Source: Pycnococcus provasolii (taxonomy: Eukaryota; Chlorophyta; Pseudoscourfieldiophyceae; Pseudoscourfieldiales). Taken from it: DNA of 64,000 nucleotides. The position numbers were made by a program, and so were the translations under genes. Where the stretch lies: positions 248,001 to 312,000 of the forward strand of contig CP150588.1 of assembly GCA_049487715.1 (NCBI GenBank). Direction: 5' to 3'. This document shows, piece by piece, positions 18,890 to 27,672 of the stretch (its first letter is position 1; each line of letters starts with the position of its first letter). Below the pieces are notes generated by a model. The model saw nothing but the letters and a program-made list of their open reading frames with translations. It was not told the DNA's origin and made no database searches.

Positions 18890-19856
18890 AGACGTGAAGT
18901 GCCGTTGATCAAGTTTTTAAACTCTAATTTTTAATTTTTAATTTTACTTTTATTTATGTGATACATATATAATATCATGCATGCATTGCAGTGGTGGAGT
19001 ACATAGTTCGATCGATACCAAATCAAACCTCGTCAACACAGCACAATGCAGTGCTCACCACCTAGCCTACAATATATTTATGTATGTACACGGCATAATA
19101 ATAAAACGAGGGTACTTAATAAAAGCAGAAACGATGGGAACCATGGCGCTACGGGTAACACGCTCTTGATTCGGGTTTTATGGCTCGTGAAACCCGTGCC
19201 CCTAGTTAAGAAGTTGATAGACTACAGTATGAACGCGTGCGTTACAGTTCCCCTTTGGACTTTGGATGAAACTCCGTCGAGTCAGCCAAGCTTGATTTTG
19301 ATAGACAAAAAGAAACAGCAGCAAGGGAAGGCTGATGTGCAGGGAGGCCCTTCGGTGATCGCTCGCCTCCCTCCCTCCCATCGGCCAATCCTCGATGACA
19401 CGCAAATCACTCTTCAAGACGTCAATCAATGACCCCCACCCCCACCATGCGAGGAGGCAACCACCTACCCAGTAAGGTTAGGTGGAGGAGAGGGGGGAGG
19501 TGCGTAAGGATCGCGAAGAACGAAGAACGAAGAACGAAGAACGAAGAAAGAAGAGGGGAAACGGATTGCGATACCAGATGCATGCGACTTTACAGTATCC
19601 TCCCAGACTTCCTTTCCACAAGGAGTGCACTATACATTTCCATATAAAAACGAAATGGTTAATCCAATTTCTGGACCATTTCAATGGTTATCCGGAGCCC
19701 AAAACTCCCCTCGAGGACCTTCTCCCTCCGCGTCCCCTCCGCGTCCCCTCCCCTCCCCCACACGCACACGTCATTCTCAAAAAGTGTCCAAGCAAGTAAC
19801 CGCTCAGGACTGCTCATAAAGTCATTCTGCCTTAAGTTTTTCATTGTTCATAAAGT
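18890..19856. other. Intergenic region with (GAAGAAC)n microsatellite
   Basis: Nearly 1 kb without a supported gene. The first part is AT-rich. A run of GAAGAAC units lies at about 19514-19549, and a CCTCCGCGTCCC duplication at about 19726-19750. Confidence 0.45.
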
Positions 19857-21828
19857 ATGCTTTCGTACGGGTGTAAGCTGGCAGTTGTGTATGGCTTAGT
19901 TGTGGCCGCTTTGCTCAGTGGTGGCGGTTGGTGTGGCCACCCTGGGGTGGTGTCGGCTTCTCGCGTGCTGATGTCAGAAGAGGGAGAGGCTCTTGTTCTC
20001 GTCCTCGGAGAAGCACGCGTCGCTCTTCACGTCCTGGAAAATGAAGCACGCCAAGACGTACAAGGACGACGAAGAACACACGCATAGGTAAGCTTGTGTT
20101 GATGTTGATGTTAATTTGCTTTCTTTATTGTATTGCGTGCTTCGTGTGCTTCGTGCTGATATCTTGCACGTGGTGATATTGCGTCTTCTTGCTCGCTTAT
20201 AGCTGTTGTGCTCTCGTTGCTTTAAAGGTGAACGGACTGACGACACGAGGCACACACCACACCAACCCAACTCCCAACTTTATACTAGGTTCGGCATCTT
20301 CAAGAACAACCTCGCGTACATCGAGGCGGAGAACGCGAAGGGCCACTCGTACACGCTCGGCCTCACGGCGTTCACCGACCTCACGCACGAGGAGTTCAAG
20401 GTGTCGAAGCTTGGATACCGCCACGAAATGCGCAAGGGGCTCAAGTCCACGGCTGGCCCCTTCCGCTACGCGGACACCGTCGTCGAGGATGGCGAGGACG
20501 TCGACTGGCGCAAGAAGGGTGCCGTCACGCCCGTCAAGAACCAGGAGCAGTGCGGCTCGTGCTGGGCCTTCTCCACCATTGGCTCCGTCGAGGGCATCAA
20601 CGCCATCTCCACAGGCAAGCTCGTCACCCTGAGCGAGCAGGAGCTCGTCGACTGCTCGAACAACGGAAACCACGGATGCAACGGTGGCCTCATGGACTAC
20701 GCGTTCCAGTGGATTGAGAACAACCACGGCATTGACACGGAGAGGGACTACAGCTACGAGGGCGTCACGGAGCAGTGCAACAAGACGAAGGAGGCGAAGC
20801 ACGTCGTCACCATCGACGGCTACGAGGACGTTCCGCAGAACGACGAGAGCTCGCTCATGAAGGCGGTGAAGAACCAGCCGGTGAGCGTCGCGATCGAGGC
20901 GGACCACATGAGCTTCCAGCACTACACGGGCGGCGTGTTCGACGCCTCGGACTGCGGCGAGCAGCTCGACCACGGCGTGCTCGTCGTCGGCTTCCACCAG
21001 GGCAGCGGACCGGGACCTTCGCCGGGACCGTCGCCGGGACCGACGCCGCCGCCGAGCGGAAACAAGTGCAACGACGAGTTCTCGTGCCCGACGGGAACGA
21101 CGTGCTGCTGCCTCGACGACAGCTCGCCGTGCGATCGCTTCGGCTGCTGCCCGTTCCCGGAGGCGTCGTGCTGCTCCGACCACCTGCACTGCTGCCCGTC
21201 CGCGCGCCCCGTGTGCCACGTGTCCGAGGGAACGTGCGGCGACTCGAACGTGGCGTCGAACGCGCGCATTCCGTGGATGGAGGTTCCCATGGGCAAGAAG
21301 ATGGAGGCTGAGAAGAAGAGCGCGGCGGCGGTGGCGGCGGCGGCGGCGTCGAACACGCAGGGCTACTGGATCGTGAAGAACTCGTGGGGCGAGTCGTGGG
21401 GCGACTCGGGATACATCCGCATCGCCATGGGCGGCGGTGTCGGCGGCTCCGGCCTCTGCGGCATCGCCAAGCAGCCGTCGTACCCGACGAAGAGCTCGGC
21501 GAAGGCGGAGGAGAAGAAGGTTGAGGACAAGCTCGTGCTCAAGAGCGACGACAACGTGCAGTGCGACTCCACGCACGCCTGCCCTTCTGGGTCGACGTGC
21601 TGCTGCCTGTCGAGCGCGTCGCCGTGCGACTCGTGGGGATGCTGCCCGATGCCCGATGCGACGTGCTGCAGCGACCACATGCACTGCTGCCCGTCGAACC
21701 TGCCCGTTTGCGACGTTGCGCACTCGACGTGCAAGAGCCAGGACGGCCTGACGTCTGGACCGATGCAGAAGAAGACCGCGGCGATGCTCCTGAGCGAGCT
21801 GATGCCGTCGTCGAGCGAATCGGCGTAA
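19857..21828 (+). CDS. Papain-family cysteine protease with an internal and a C-terminal granulin domain
   Basis: An RD21/cathepsin-L-like secreted or vacuolar protease. Exon 2 runs 20289-21828. Exon 1 ends at 20087 with the I29 propeptide (LFTSWKMKHAKTYKDDEEH), continuing into FGIFKNNLAYIEAEN. The mature enzyme starts near DWRKKGAVTPVKNQEQCGSCWAF. The catalytic Cys codon is 20560-20562, His (QLDHGVLVVGF) is 20971-20973, and Asn (WIVKNSWG) is 21379-21381. Between His and Asn lies a GP-rich linker, a complete Cys-rich granulin (about 21064-21240) and an Ala-rich linker. A second granulin, the usual RD21 position, follows at about 21550-21735. A signal-like start (ATG 19857, LAVVYGLVVAALLSGG) is one base out of frame with the propeptide. 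The break is near 19971-19990. Confidence 0.88.
20088..20288 (+). other. Intron of the cysteine protease gene (201 nt)
   Basis: The donor is GTAAGC after CATAG and the acceptor is ..TATACTAG before GTTCGGC. The split Arg codon (AG|G) joins the ...HTH propeptide end to FGIFKNN, restoring the I29 domain. Confidence 0.9.
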
Positions 21829-22009
21829 GCGTGTAAGCATGCAGTGTGGCCAACGGCTGCCGCATATAAAGTCAAGTCAACGGGATGGTGGATGATGATG
21901 GGTGTGTTGGAGGTATGCACGGGAATGACGTGTAAAACGTACTGACTTCTTTCTGACTTTTGTTTGTGTTGTTGCCACACTGGTGGACGAGTGTGCGTGA
22001 TCGTTCATG

Positions 22010-22044
22010 GCGTGAATGGACGACGGCCATTACACGAAGTAAAC
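22010..22044 (-). promoter_or_regulatory. Dispersed 3'-end element, copy F (partial)
   Basis: On the minus strand: GTTTACTTCGTGTAATGG, then CCGTCGTCCATTCACGCC, 8 nt after the stop of the minus-strand gene at 22052. It has the second and third blocks but lacks the TCATTCAGTAA block. Confidence 0.6.
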
Positions 22045-22051
22045 TTAACTA

Positions 22052-23410
22052 TTATACACGCACGACAGGAAGTGGCAAAGCGCCGCCGCCTGCTGCGTTG
22101 CCGCGCTCCGGCGGCGTAATCTTCCTCCGCGTTGGCACGAGGCAGAGACGTTGCGCCTGGCGCACCGACTGGCGCGACGAGTTGAGGCGTGGCACGGGAT
22201 ACAAAGACACTATTCCTGCGGGTTGTGTACGGCGCACGAGCGGGTACTCGAGAACCTCCGCGGCACTGCGCATAGCCCGCGACAGGCGAAGCTGCCTGGC
22301 CATGACCTCGCGCGCCTGCGTCTTGAGCGCGATGTCCGCCTGCTTTGTTGTCGTACTGCGCCGCTTCGCCTCGACGTCCCTCAGAGTCGTCTTGGGTAGC
22401 GGCATGTGGAACGCGGTGTACGTTGTTGCCGCGGGCGCGCCAATTTCAGCGTACATCTGCCGCTGCATGCCTTGGTTGACGCCGCGGGGCAGTGCCGTCT
22501 TTCCCTTTGCGAGCCCGTTCCCCGTTCTGTAGTGGATGAGTGGCTCTGACGCGCACGCGGGGAGCGGGTTCAGCACAGGCGTTCTCATTTCGTACAGCTG
22601 TGGCGGGTGGGGCGGCGGCGACGTGGACCTTCTCGCGGGCGGCGGCCTCGTCGTCGTCGTCGTCGTCGTCGTCGTTTCCACGATGGCGCGTGCCGCGCGT
22701 CTTTCCGGCGTCGACGGCCGTGCGTTGTTGTTGATGTCTTCGCTGTATAGGTTCGCGACGAGACGCGACGTTGGCGAGTTCGACGCGTACGCCCACTGTT
22801 TTTTAGGCGATGCTATGGGCGACGTCGCCTCGACGGCTGGCGTATCTGTTGCCTGTTGGTTATCGCCGTCATGCTTTTGCCTGTAACTGTACTTGTACAT
22901 GTCGTCGTCGTCGTCGCCCACGTACTTAACAATTTGCACTTTGAGTGAGTCTTTCAGGACGTCTCTGACCGCCGCGACGTTGTACAGCCACTGCGCCTCC
23001 GCCGATAATAGGGCCTGCTGCTTATCGGAGGAGCTGCTGGGACCCTGCTGCTGCTTGTCGGCGGAGGAGGAGGAAGAAGATTCACGAGGCGCAGAATGAT
23101 GATGATGATGCGAGTGATGATGCGAGTGATGATGAGGAGGGGCGTGAGCGGCCGCGGCCGAAGAAGAAGAAGACGCCGACGCCACTGACAACGAAGACGA
23201 CGCCACTGACGAAGAAGAAGAACGACCACCACGACCACCACCACCACCACCACCACCACCACCACCACCACCACCACCACCACCACCACCACCACCACCA
23301 CCACCACCACCACCACCACCACCACCACCACCACCACCACCACCACCACCACCACCACCAACACCCCCACCCCGGACGACACTTACACCCTGGTGAGGTT
23401 TGGGCGCCAT
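22052..23410 (-). CDS. Unknown low-complexity protein with long poly-Gly tract
   Basis: 452 residues from the ATG at 23410 (MAPKPHQGVSVVRGG). A run of more than 40 Gly is followed by Ser-rich and His-rich (HHHSHHHH) blocks. A more complex middle region (EAQWLYNVAAVRDVLKDSLK) follows, then Thr- and Pro-rich segments and a basic C-terminal half containing the stretch REVMARQLRLSRAMRSAAEV. No domain is recognised. Support for a real gene is the complex sequence after the repeats and a partial 3'-end element right after the stop. The true start could lie inside the poly-Gly region or upstream across an intron. Confidence 0.55.
   Translation of the reverse strand: MAPKPHQGVSVVRGGGVGGGGGGGGGGGGGGGGGGGGGGGGGGGGGGGGGGGGGGGGGGRGGRSSSSSVASSSLSVASASSSSSAAAAHAPPHHHSHHHSHHHHHSAPRESSSSSSADKQQQGPSSSSDKQQALLSAEAQWLYNVAAVRDVLKDSLKVQIVKYVGDDDDDMYKYSYRQKHDGDNQQATDTPAVEATSPIASPKKQWAYASNSPTSRLVANLYSEDINNNARPSTPERRAARAIVETTTTTTTTTRPPPARRSTSPPPHPPQLYEMRTPVLNPLPACASEPLIHYRTGNGLAKGKTALPRGVNQGMQRQMYAEIGAPAATTYTAFHMPLPKTTLRDVEAKRRSTTTKQADIALKTQAREVMARQLRLSRAMRSAAEVLEYPLVRRTQPAGIVSLYPVPRLNSSRQSVRQAQRLCLVPTRRKITPPERGNAAGGGALPLPVVRV
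23226..23361. repeat. (CCA/GGT)n trinucleotide tract
   Basis: About 135 bp of almost pure CAC/CCA repeats on the plus strand, encoding poly-Gly on the minus strand in the chosen frame. Copy number is likely unstable and may be wrong in the assembly. Confidence 0.95.
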
Positions 23411-24130
23411 AAGGTACGTTTCAAACGGTACAGTAGTATTATTGGTCTCAGCAGGTATGGGACGAACGACTTGGACAGTACAGTTAGGGGTTGGGCCCCA
23501 CCGCTAATCGAACCCTCAGAAGAACCCTCAACTGAGAAGAAGGTCTTCTTTTTCCTCATGCTTCGGCGGATCCCCTCCCTCCTTCTGCCCCCCTGATTAA
23601 CTTTGGACTTTGGTTTGTGTTTCTGTGTCTCCCCTACCCAACCTGCCTCCCTCTCTCTGTGAGTCCACGTCAGTGCTCATAGTTCTTCGACGAAAGGTTT
23701 GGAGAGCGATCCTCAGGACTGGTGCATGTTGTACTGTTGAGTTCGTTGTACCTGCGTCCTGCTGGTGACTTTTGTTGTGTTCGGTGGATGTGGGGACTGC
23801 CATCATGGTTCATGATTTTTTCATGGAAGGGAAGATTACACTTTACAGTAGCGCTGTGCAATTACACGACTCGCTCGCGGCATTTATTAGCTTGCGTACG
23901 TGCATCACGCGTCTTATCGTGGTCTGCGCCGTAGCTCTGCTCGTATGCAAGGAGAAAGGCGTCATAACGGTGCTGGTGACGGGATTGCTGGAGCGATACC
24001 CGTCGACCTGGAACCAGATTTTGCAGCATTGCACGTCTGAGACACACCGCAGGGTTCTACGCACTGTCGTCGATAAGCGATGGAAGAATCACATTGTCAT
24101 TGAACTTCTCTTTCACCTCACGCAGGTACG
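23411..24130. other. Intergenic region with one doubtful plus-strand frame
   Basis: A plus-strand frame at 23772-24182 reads fairly protein-like in its second half (LLERYPSTWNQILQHCTSE) and ends close to a CAG|GTACGT sequence at 24124-24132. It could be an exon, but it overlaps the TPR gene end and has no recognisable family. I see nothing else. Confidence 0.25.
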
Positions 24131-26332
24131 TCAACGCATCGCGCTGCGTGAGGCCGTGAGCCTTCGGTCCTTCTCCGCATGATCGCGTAACAACGCCTCC
24201 GCGTCGGCGTACTTGCCTTGATCATCGAGCAAATTCGCGAGGTTGTGGATGGACCTGAGCGTGTCTGGATGCGCATCGCCGAGCTCGCGACGACGACCGT
24301 CGAGCGCCTCGCGGAGCAGCGGCTCGGCGTCGGCGTACTTGCCTTGCTTCTTGAGCAAGGACGCGAGGTTGTGGATGGACCTGAGCGTGTCTGGATGCGC
24401 ATCGCCGAGCTCGCGACGATACCCGTCGAGCGCCTCGCGGTACAGCGCCTCGGCGTCAGCGTACTTGCCTTGGCCACTGAGCAAGAGTGCGAGGTTGTTG
24501 ATAGAGTCAAGCGTGTCTGGATGCGTATCGCCGAGCTCGCGACGATATCCGTCAAGCGCCTCGCGGTGCAGCGGCTCCGCGTCATCGTACTTGCCTTGTT
24601 GCCTGAGCAAGAGTGCGAGGTTGTTGATAGAGTCAAGCGTGTCTGGATGCGCATCGCCGAGCTCGCGACGAGAACCGTCGAGCGCCTCGCGGTACATCGG
24701 CTCGGCGTCGTCGTACTTGCCTTGCGTCGAGAGCAAGATCGCGAGGTTGTTGATGGAGTCAAGCGTGTTTGGATGCGCATCGCCGAGCTCGCGACGACGA
24801 CCGTCGAGCGCCTCGCGGTACAGCGCCTCGGCGTCAGCGTACTTGCCTTGACCAGAGAGCAAGATCGCGAGGTTGTTGATTGACTTAAGCGTGTCTGGAT
24901 GCGCATCGCCGAGCTCGCGACGACGACCGTCGAGCGCCTCGCGGAGCAGCGGCTCGGCGTCGGCGTACTTACATTGATCGCAGAGCAGGGTCGCGAGGCC
25001 ATTGATGGACGTAAGCGTGTCTGGATGCGCATCGCCGAGCTCGCGACGACGACCGTCGAGCGCCTCGCGGTACAGCGCCTCGGCGTCAGCGTACTTGCCT
25101 TGATTTTCGAGCAGGATCGCGAGGTTGTTGATTGACTTAAGCGTGTCTGGATGCGCATCGCCGAGCTCGCGACGACGACCGTCGAGCGCCTCGCGGTACA
25201 GCGGCTCGGCGTCGGCGTACTTGCCTTGTTGTCGAAGAAGCTCCGCGACGTCCATCAACAGCTCAGATGTCGCTCGTGTCTTCTTATCCAGCGTACCCAA
25301 CGCACTGACCGCACTCTCAACGACCCAGCTTCGCATTTGATCTTTGATGAGCTTGTTCACCTCCGACGGGCCACCTCGATATTTCTTTACCGCATTGAGA
25401 ATGGCGTCACGGTCATCTTTCTTCCACGCCTCCGCACGCTGCACGTCCATGCCAATCATCTTCACAATCACCTTGTCAGCTCCTTCATCGACCAAGAAGT
25501 TGGCGAACGCCTTCTGCTCCACCGCCGGTAAGCAAATCTCAAGCTTCGCCTTGCTGTCATCAATCGTACTCAGAATCTCCCAGATGCACCACGCGCGCGT
25601 CAGGGGAATGGGATCGTCCCAAGGCATCAATACCAGTACGGTGTGTCCTATACTCGCGACAGCCTCCTTGAACGTCGTGAACCACCAGTCGGACGGCACT
25701 TGCAAGCTCGCGTGCTGGTTGACGGTGAACACGTCGAACCACACGTATGCATTGTCGGAGAGGCTGCTAAGCGCGTCAACGACATCCACGAATGTGTACT
25801 TCCAGGCGTGTGACACGAACACCGTCGCGTCTTGCACTTCGCGCGGTTGTGTATTTTTGAGCATGTCAGCGTACGATGTTTTGACCTGTTCTGTCGCAGG
25901 CTTGACGATACCAAAGCACACGTCATTCGTCGTCATGAGGTCGAACGGGATGTCGACATACTGCACAGTTGTGGGCTTGCCATCGCCATCCTTACCTGCG
26001 TCGTTCATGCGCGTGCGGTGCTGCTTCATGTTATCTGTGGTAACTTGCACAATTTCATCTGCCCCTCCACCGTCTTCCGCCTTAAGAAAGTCCTTCGCCG
26101 TCCACGTATACTTCTTGCCCTTGCACGCGTCTACAAATTGTCTTAGCCACGCCAGACGCACGCCGTTTCGAGGAAATGCGCCATCGTCTCTTTGTTGCGT
26201 CGAGGCCAGGTGCAACGGCGTGCTCGCAAAAGGCTCCCCAGGCCCAGGGTCCGAGGCCGGTATCTTAACGTCGGCGTGCGGCACCCTTAAGGCCGCTGAT
26301 GAGGCGGTGGATGACGACGCGCCACAGCCCAT
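24131..26332 (-). CDS. N-myristoylated TIR-like / TPR repeat protein
   Basis: 733 residues from the ATG at 26332. MGCGASSS is a classic N-myristoylation signal (Gly2) with a palmitoylatable Cys3, so membrane anchoring is likely. Residues about 168-300 form a TIR-like domain: VFVSHAWKYTF (171-181), YVWFDVFTVNQH, TVLVLMPWDD and RAWCIWE, with Glu252 at the place of the TIR catalytic glutamate. From about residue 360 come nine kinesin-light-chain-type TPRs of 42 residues (NLAxLLxxQGKYADAEPLYREALDGRRRELGDAHPDTL), the last truncated. TIR plus a repeat solenoid resembles innate immune receptors and bacterial TIR effectors. Repeats are nearly identical in DNA (126 bp). No NB-ARC or NACHT ATPase is present. 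Whether the TIR cleaves NAD+ is unknown. Confidence 0.82.
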   Translation of the reverse strand: MGCGASSSTASSAALRVPHADVKIPASDPGPGEPFASTPLHLASTQQRDDGAFPRNGVRLAWLRQFVDACKGKKYTWTAKDFLKAEDGGGADEIVQVTTDNMKQHRTRMNDAGKDGDGKPTTVQYVDIPFDLMTTNDVCFGIVKPATEQVKTSYADMLKNTQPREVQDATVFVSHAWKYTFVDVVDALSSLSDNAYVWFDVFTVNQHASLQVPSDWWFTTFKEAVASIGHTVLVLMPWDDPIPLTRAWCIWEILSTIDDSKAKLEICLPAVEQKAFANFLVDEGADKVIVKMIGMDVQRAEAWKKDDRDAILNAVKKYRGGPSEVNKLIKDQMRSWVVESAVSALGTLDKKTRATSELLMDVAELLRQQGKYADAEPLYREALDGRRRELGDAHPDTLKSINNLAILLENQGKYADAEALYREALDGRRRELGDAHPDTLTSINGLATLLCDQCKYADAEPLLREALDGRRRELGDAHPDTLKSINNLAILLSGQGKYADAEALYREALDGRRRELGDAHPNTLDSINNLAILLSTQGKYDDAEPMYREALDGSRRELGDAHPDTLDSINNLALLLRQQGKYDDAEPLHREALDGYRRELGDTHPDTLDSINNLALLLSGQGKYADAEALYREALDGYRRELGDAHPDTLRSIHNLASLLKKQGKYADAEPLLREALDGRRRELGDAHPDTLRSIHNLANLLDDQGKYADAEALLRDHAEKDRRLTASRSAMR
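24190..25260. repeat. 126-bp coding tandem repeat of the TPR gene
   Basis: A unit containing GTGTCTGGATGCGCATCGCC recurs about every 126 bp. It encodes the 42-residue TPRs on the minus strand and creates long shadow frames on both strands. Confidence 0.9.
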
Positions 26333-27207
26333 GTCAATCCTGCACTCGGTGAGTGATTATGTGCCAGGACTCAGGAGGTGGCGTCGGGGGAAGCAGGTGG
26401 GGGAAGCTGTGTTGTTGCGATACTCCCCCACTCCAGAGCTCAAGGCCAGGTCGCGGCCGGTCATTGACCACCATCTGGAAAGTCCGAAAACGTCGGCCGA
26501 AACATGATGTGATAATGAGCTGATCACTTGGATAGAATAAGAACTACCACCTAGAACTACCTATCATATGAATATATGATAGGCGCTTCCCACCCAACAG
26601 CATGCCTTTTTAACTTTATTTTCTGCGGTTTGATGAGAAGAGGTTTCAGCTTAGGTGGGCTGGGCTGGTTTTTCGTTCACCGTTCTTCTTGACTTCTTTG
26701 GGAGGGTGTGACCACCGCTTTGAGTCCATTGCTTGAGTGGAGGACCGGGAGACGGAGAGAGGTGAGGGAGACGGAGAGAGGGAGAGAAAAGCGACCTCAG
26801 AGGAAAGAGACCTGTGAGGGAGAGAGTGAAAGAGAGAGTAAGAGTCATTCGTACCACCCGTGGAATCCTGTACTTAAGGTGACATCACACACACGATACA
26901 AGCCGACTTAGTACTAATAAGTGCCAAGACCGAATAGAATGGTTTCCCCCACCTTAATTATCCGCCTTAAAGAAAGAACCCCTAAGCTAGGTGGGGCCTT
27001 CTTTACTGTGCGATTGCCTTGCCCATTTTAATTTTAATGCGTCTGTCAGTCTGTCCGGAGTGGAGGGGAGGATTCCTTCTTGCACGTGGCAATCCCTCCG
27101 TGGCCCGCACGCTTTTTATTTTATAGCTGCCTCCCTCTCCCTGGTGGGTGGGTACGTACGATAGGTTGCTTTATACGGTGCGGTTGTTATTTTATACGTG
27201 TGCACGT

Positions 27208-27238
<31 letters not shown>

Positions 27239-27672
27239 CACCTGTGTCTTGTGTCTTGTGTCTTGTGTCTTGTTAATTGTTTCATACCTTCTGTATCGTT
27301 TCTATGGCTGGTTGGGGTTGGGTCGTGAGTTCATTAGCTCTTTAGCTCTTTTAGCTCTTTAGGTTGACTCCTATGATGGTGAAGTTGGTAGGTGTTATCC
27401 TCATCCTCAACCTCATCATCGTTTTCTTGCGATTTTTTGTGATTGGGTATCACGTTTTGTCTTTGCAGTTGGCGATGATGCTGACGATGATGGAAAGGGC
27501 CGCATTTGCATTGGCGTTTTCCTTCTGGGAAACGTCGTGGTGGTTGCGTTGCGTTTTGGTCGTCGGCGGCGCCTTCCCTTTCAAGAGAGGTGGCGTTGTT
27601 GCACCCAATACGCTGAACGAGAACTTTAAGACGGCTCGAAGAAAATACGCGCGAAGTGTGCTTGTGACGTGG
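26333..27672. other. Intergenic region with microsatellites
   Basis: About 1.3 kb of low-GC DNA. A purine-rich GAGAGGGAGAGA tract lies near 26745-26840, a (TG)n run at about 27212-27239, and four GTGTCTT units at about 27244-27272. A plus-strand frame is open from 27364 into the filamin-repeat gene, but its sequence looks non-coding before 27600. Confidence 0.5.

Noticed and set aside
20197-21840. 547-codon minus-strand frame covering the whole protease gene
   Set aside because: Arg/Ala/Val-rich shadow caused by GC-rich third positions; the plus strand encodes a clear papain protease.
22954-23382. Poly-Val and His-rich frames across the CAC/GTG tract
   Set aside because: These are the other frames of the same trinucleotide repeat; only the poly-Gly frame continues into complex protein.
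24118-25158. Repeat-containing minus-strand frame overlapping the TPR gene in another register
   Set aside because: Low-complexity Ser/Thr/Arg repeats; shadow of the 126-bp TPR unit.
27364-27672. N-terminal extension of the filamin-repeat protein
   Set aside because: Open but low-GC and without domain character until about 27600; the ATG at 27673 gives a better signal peptide, though an upstream exon is possible.
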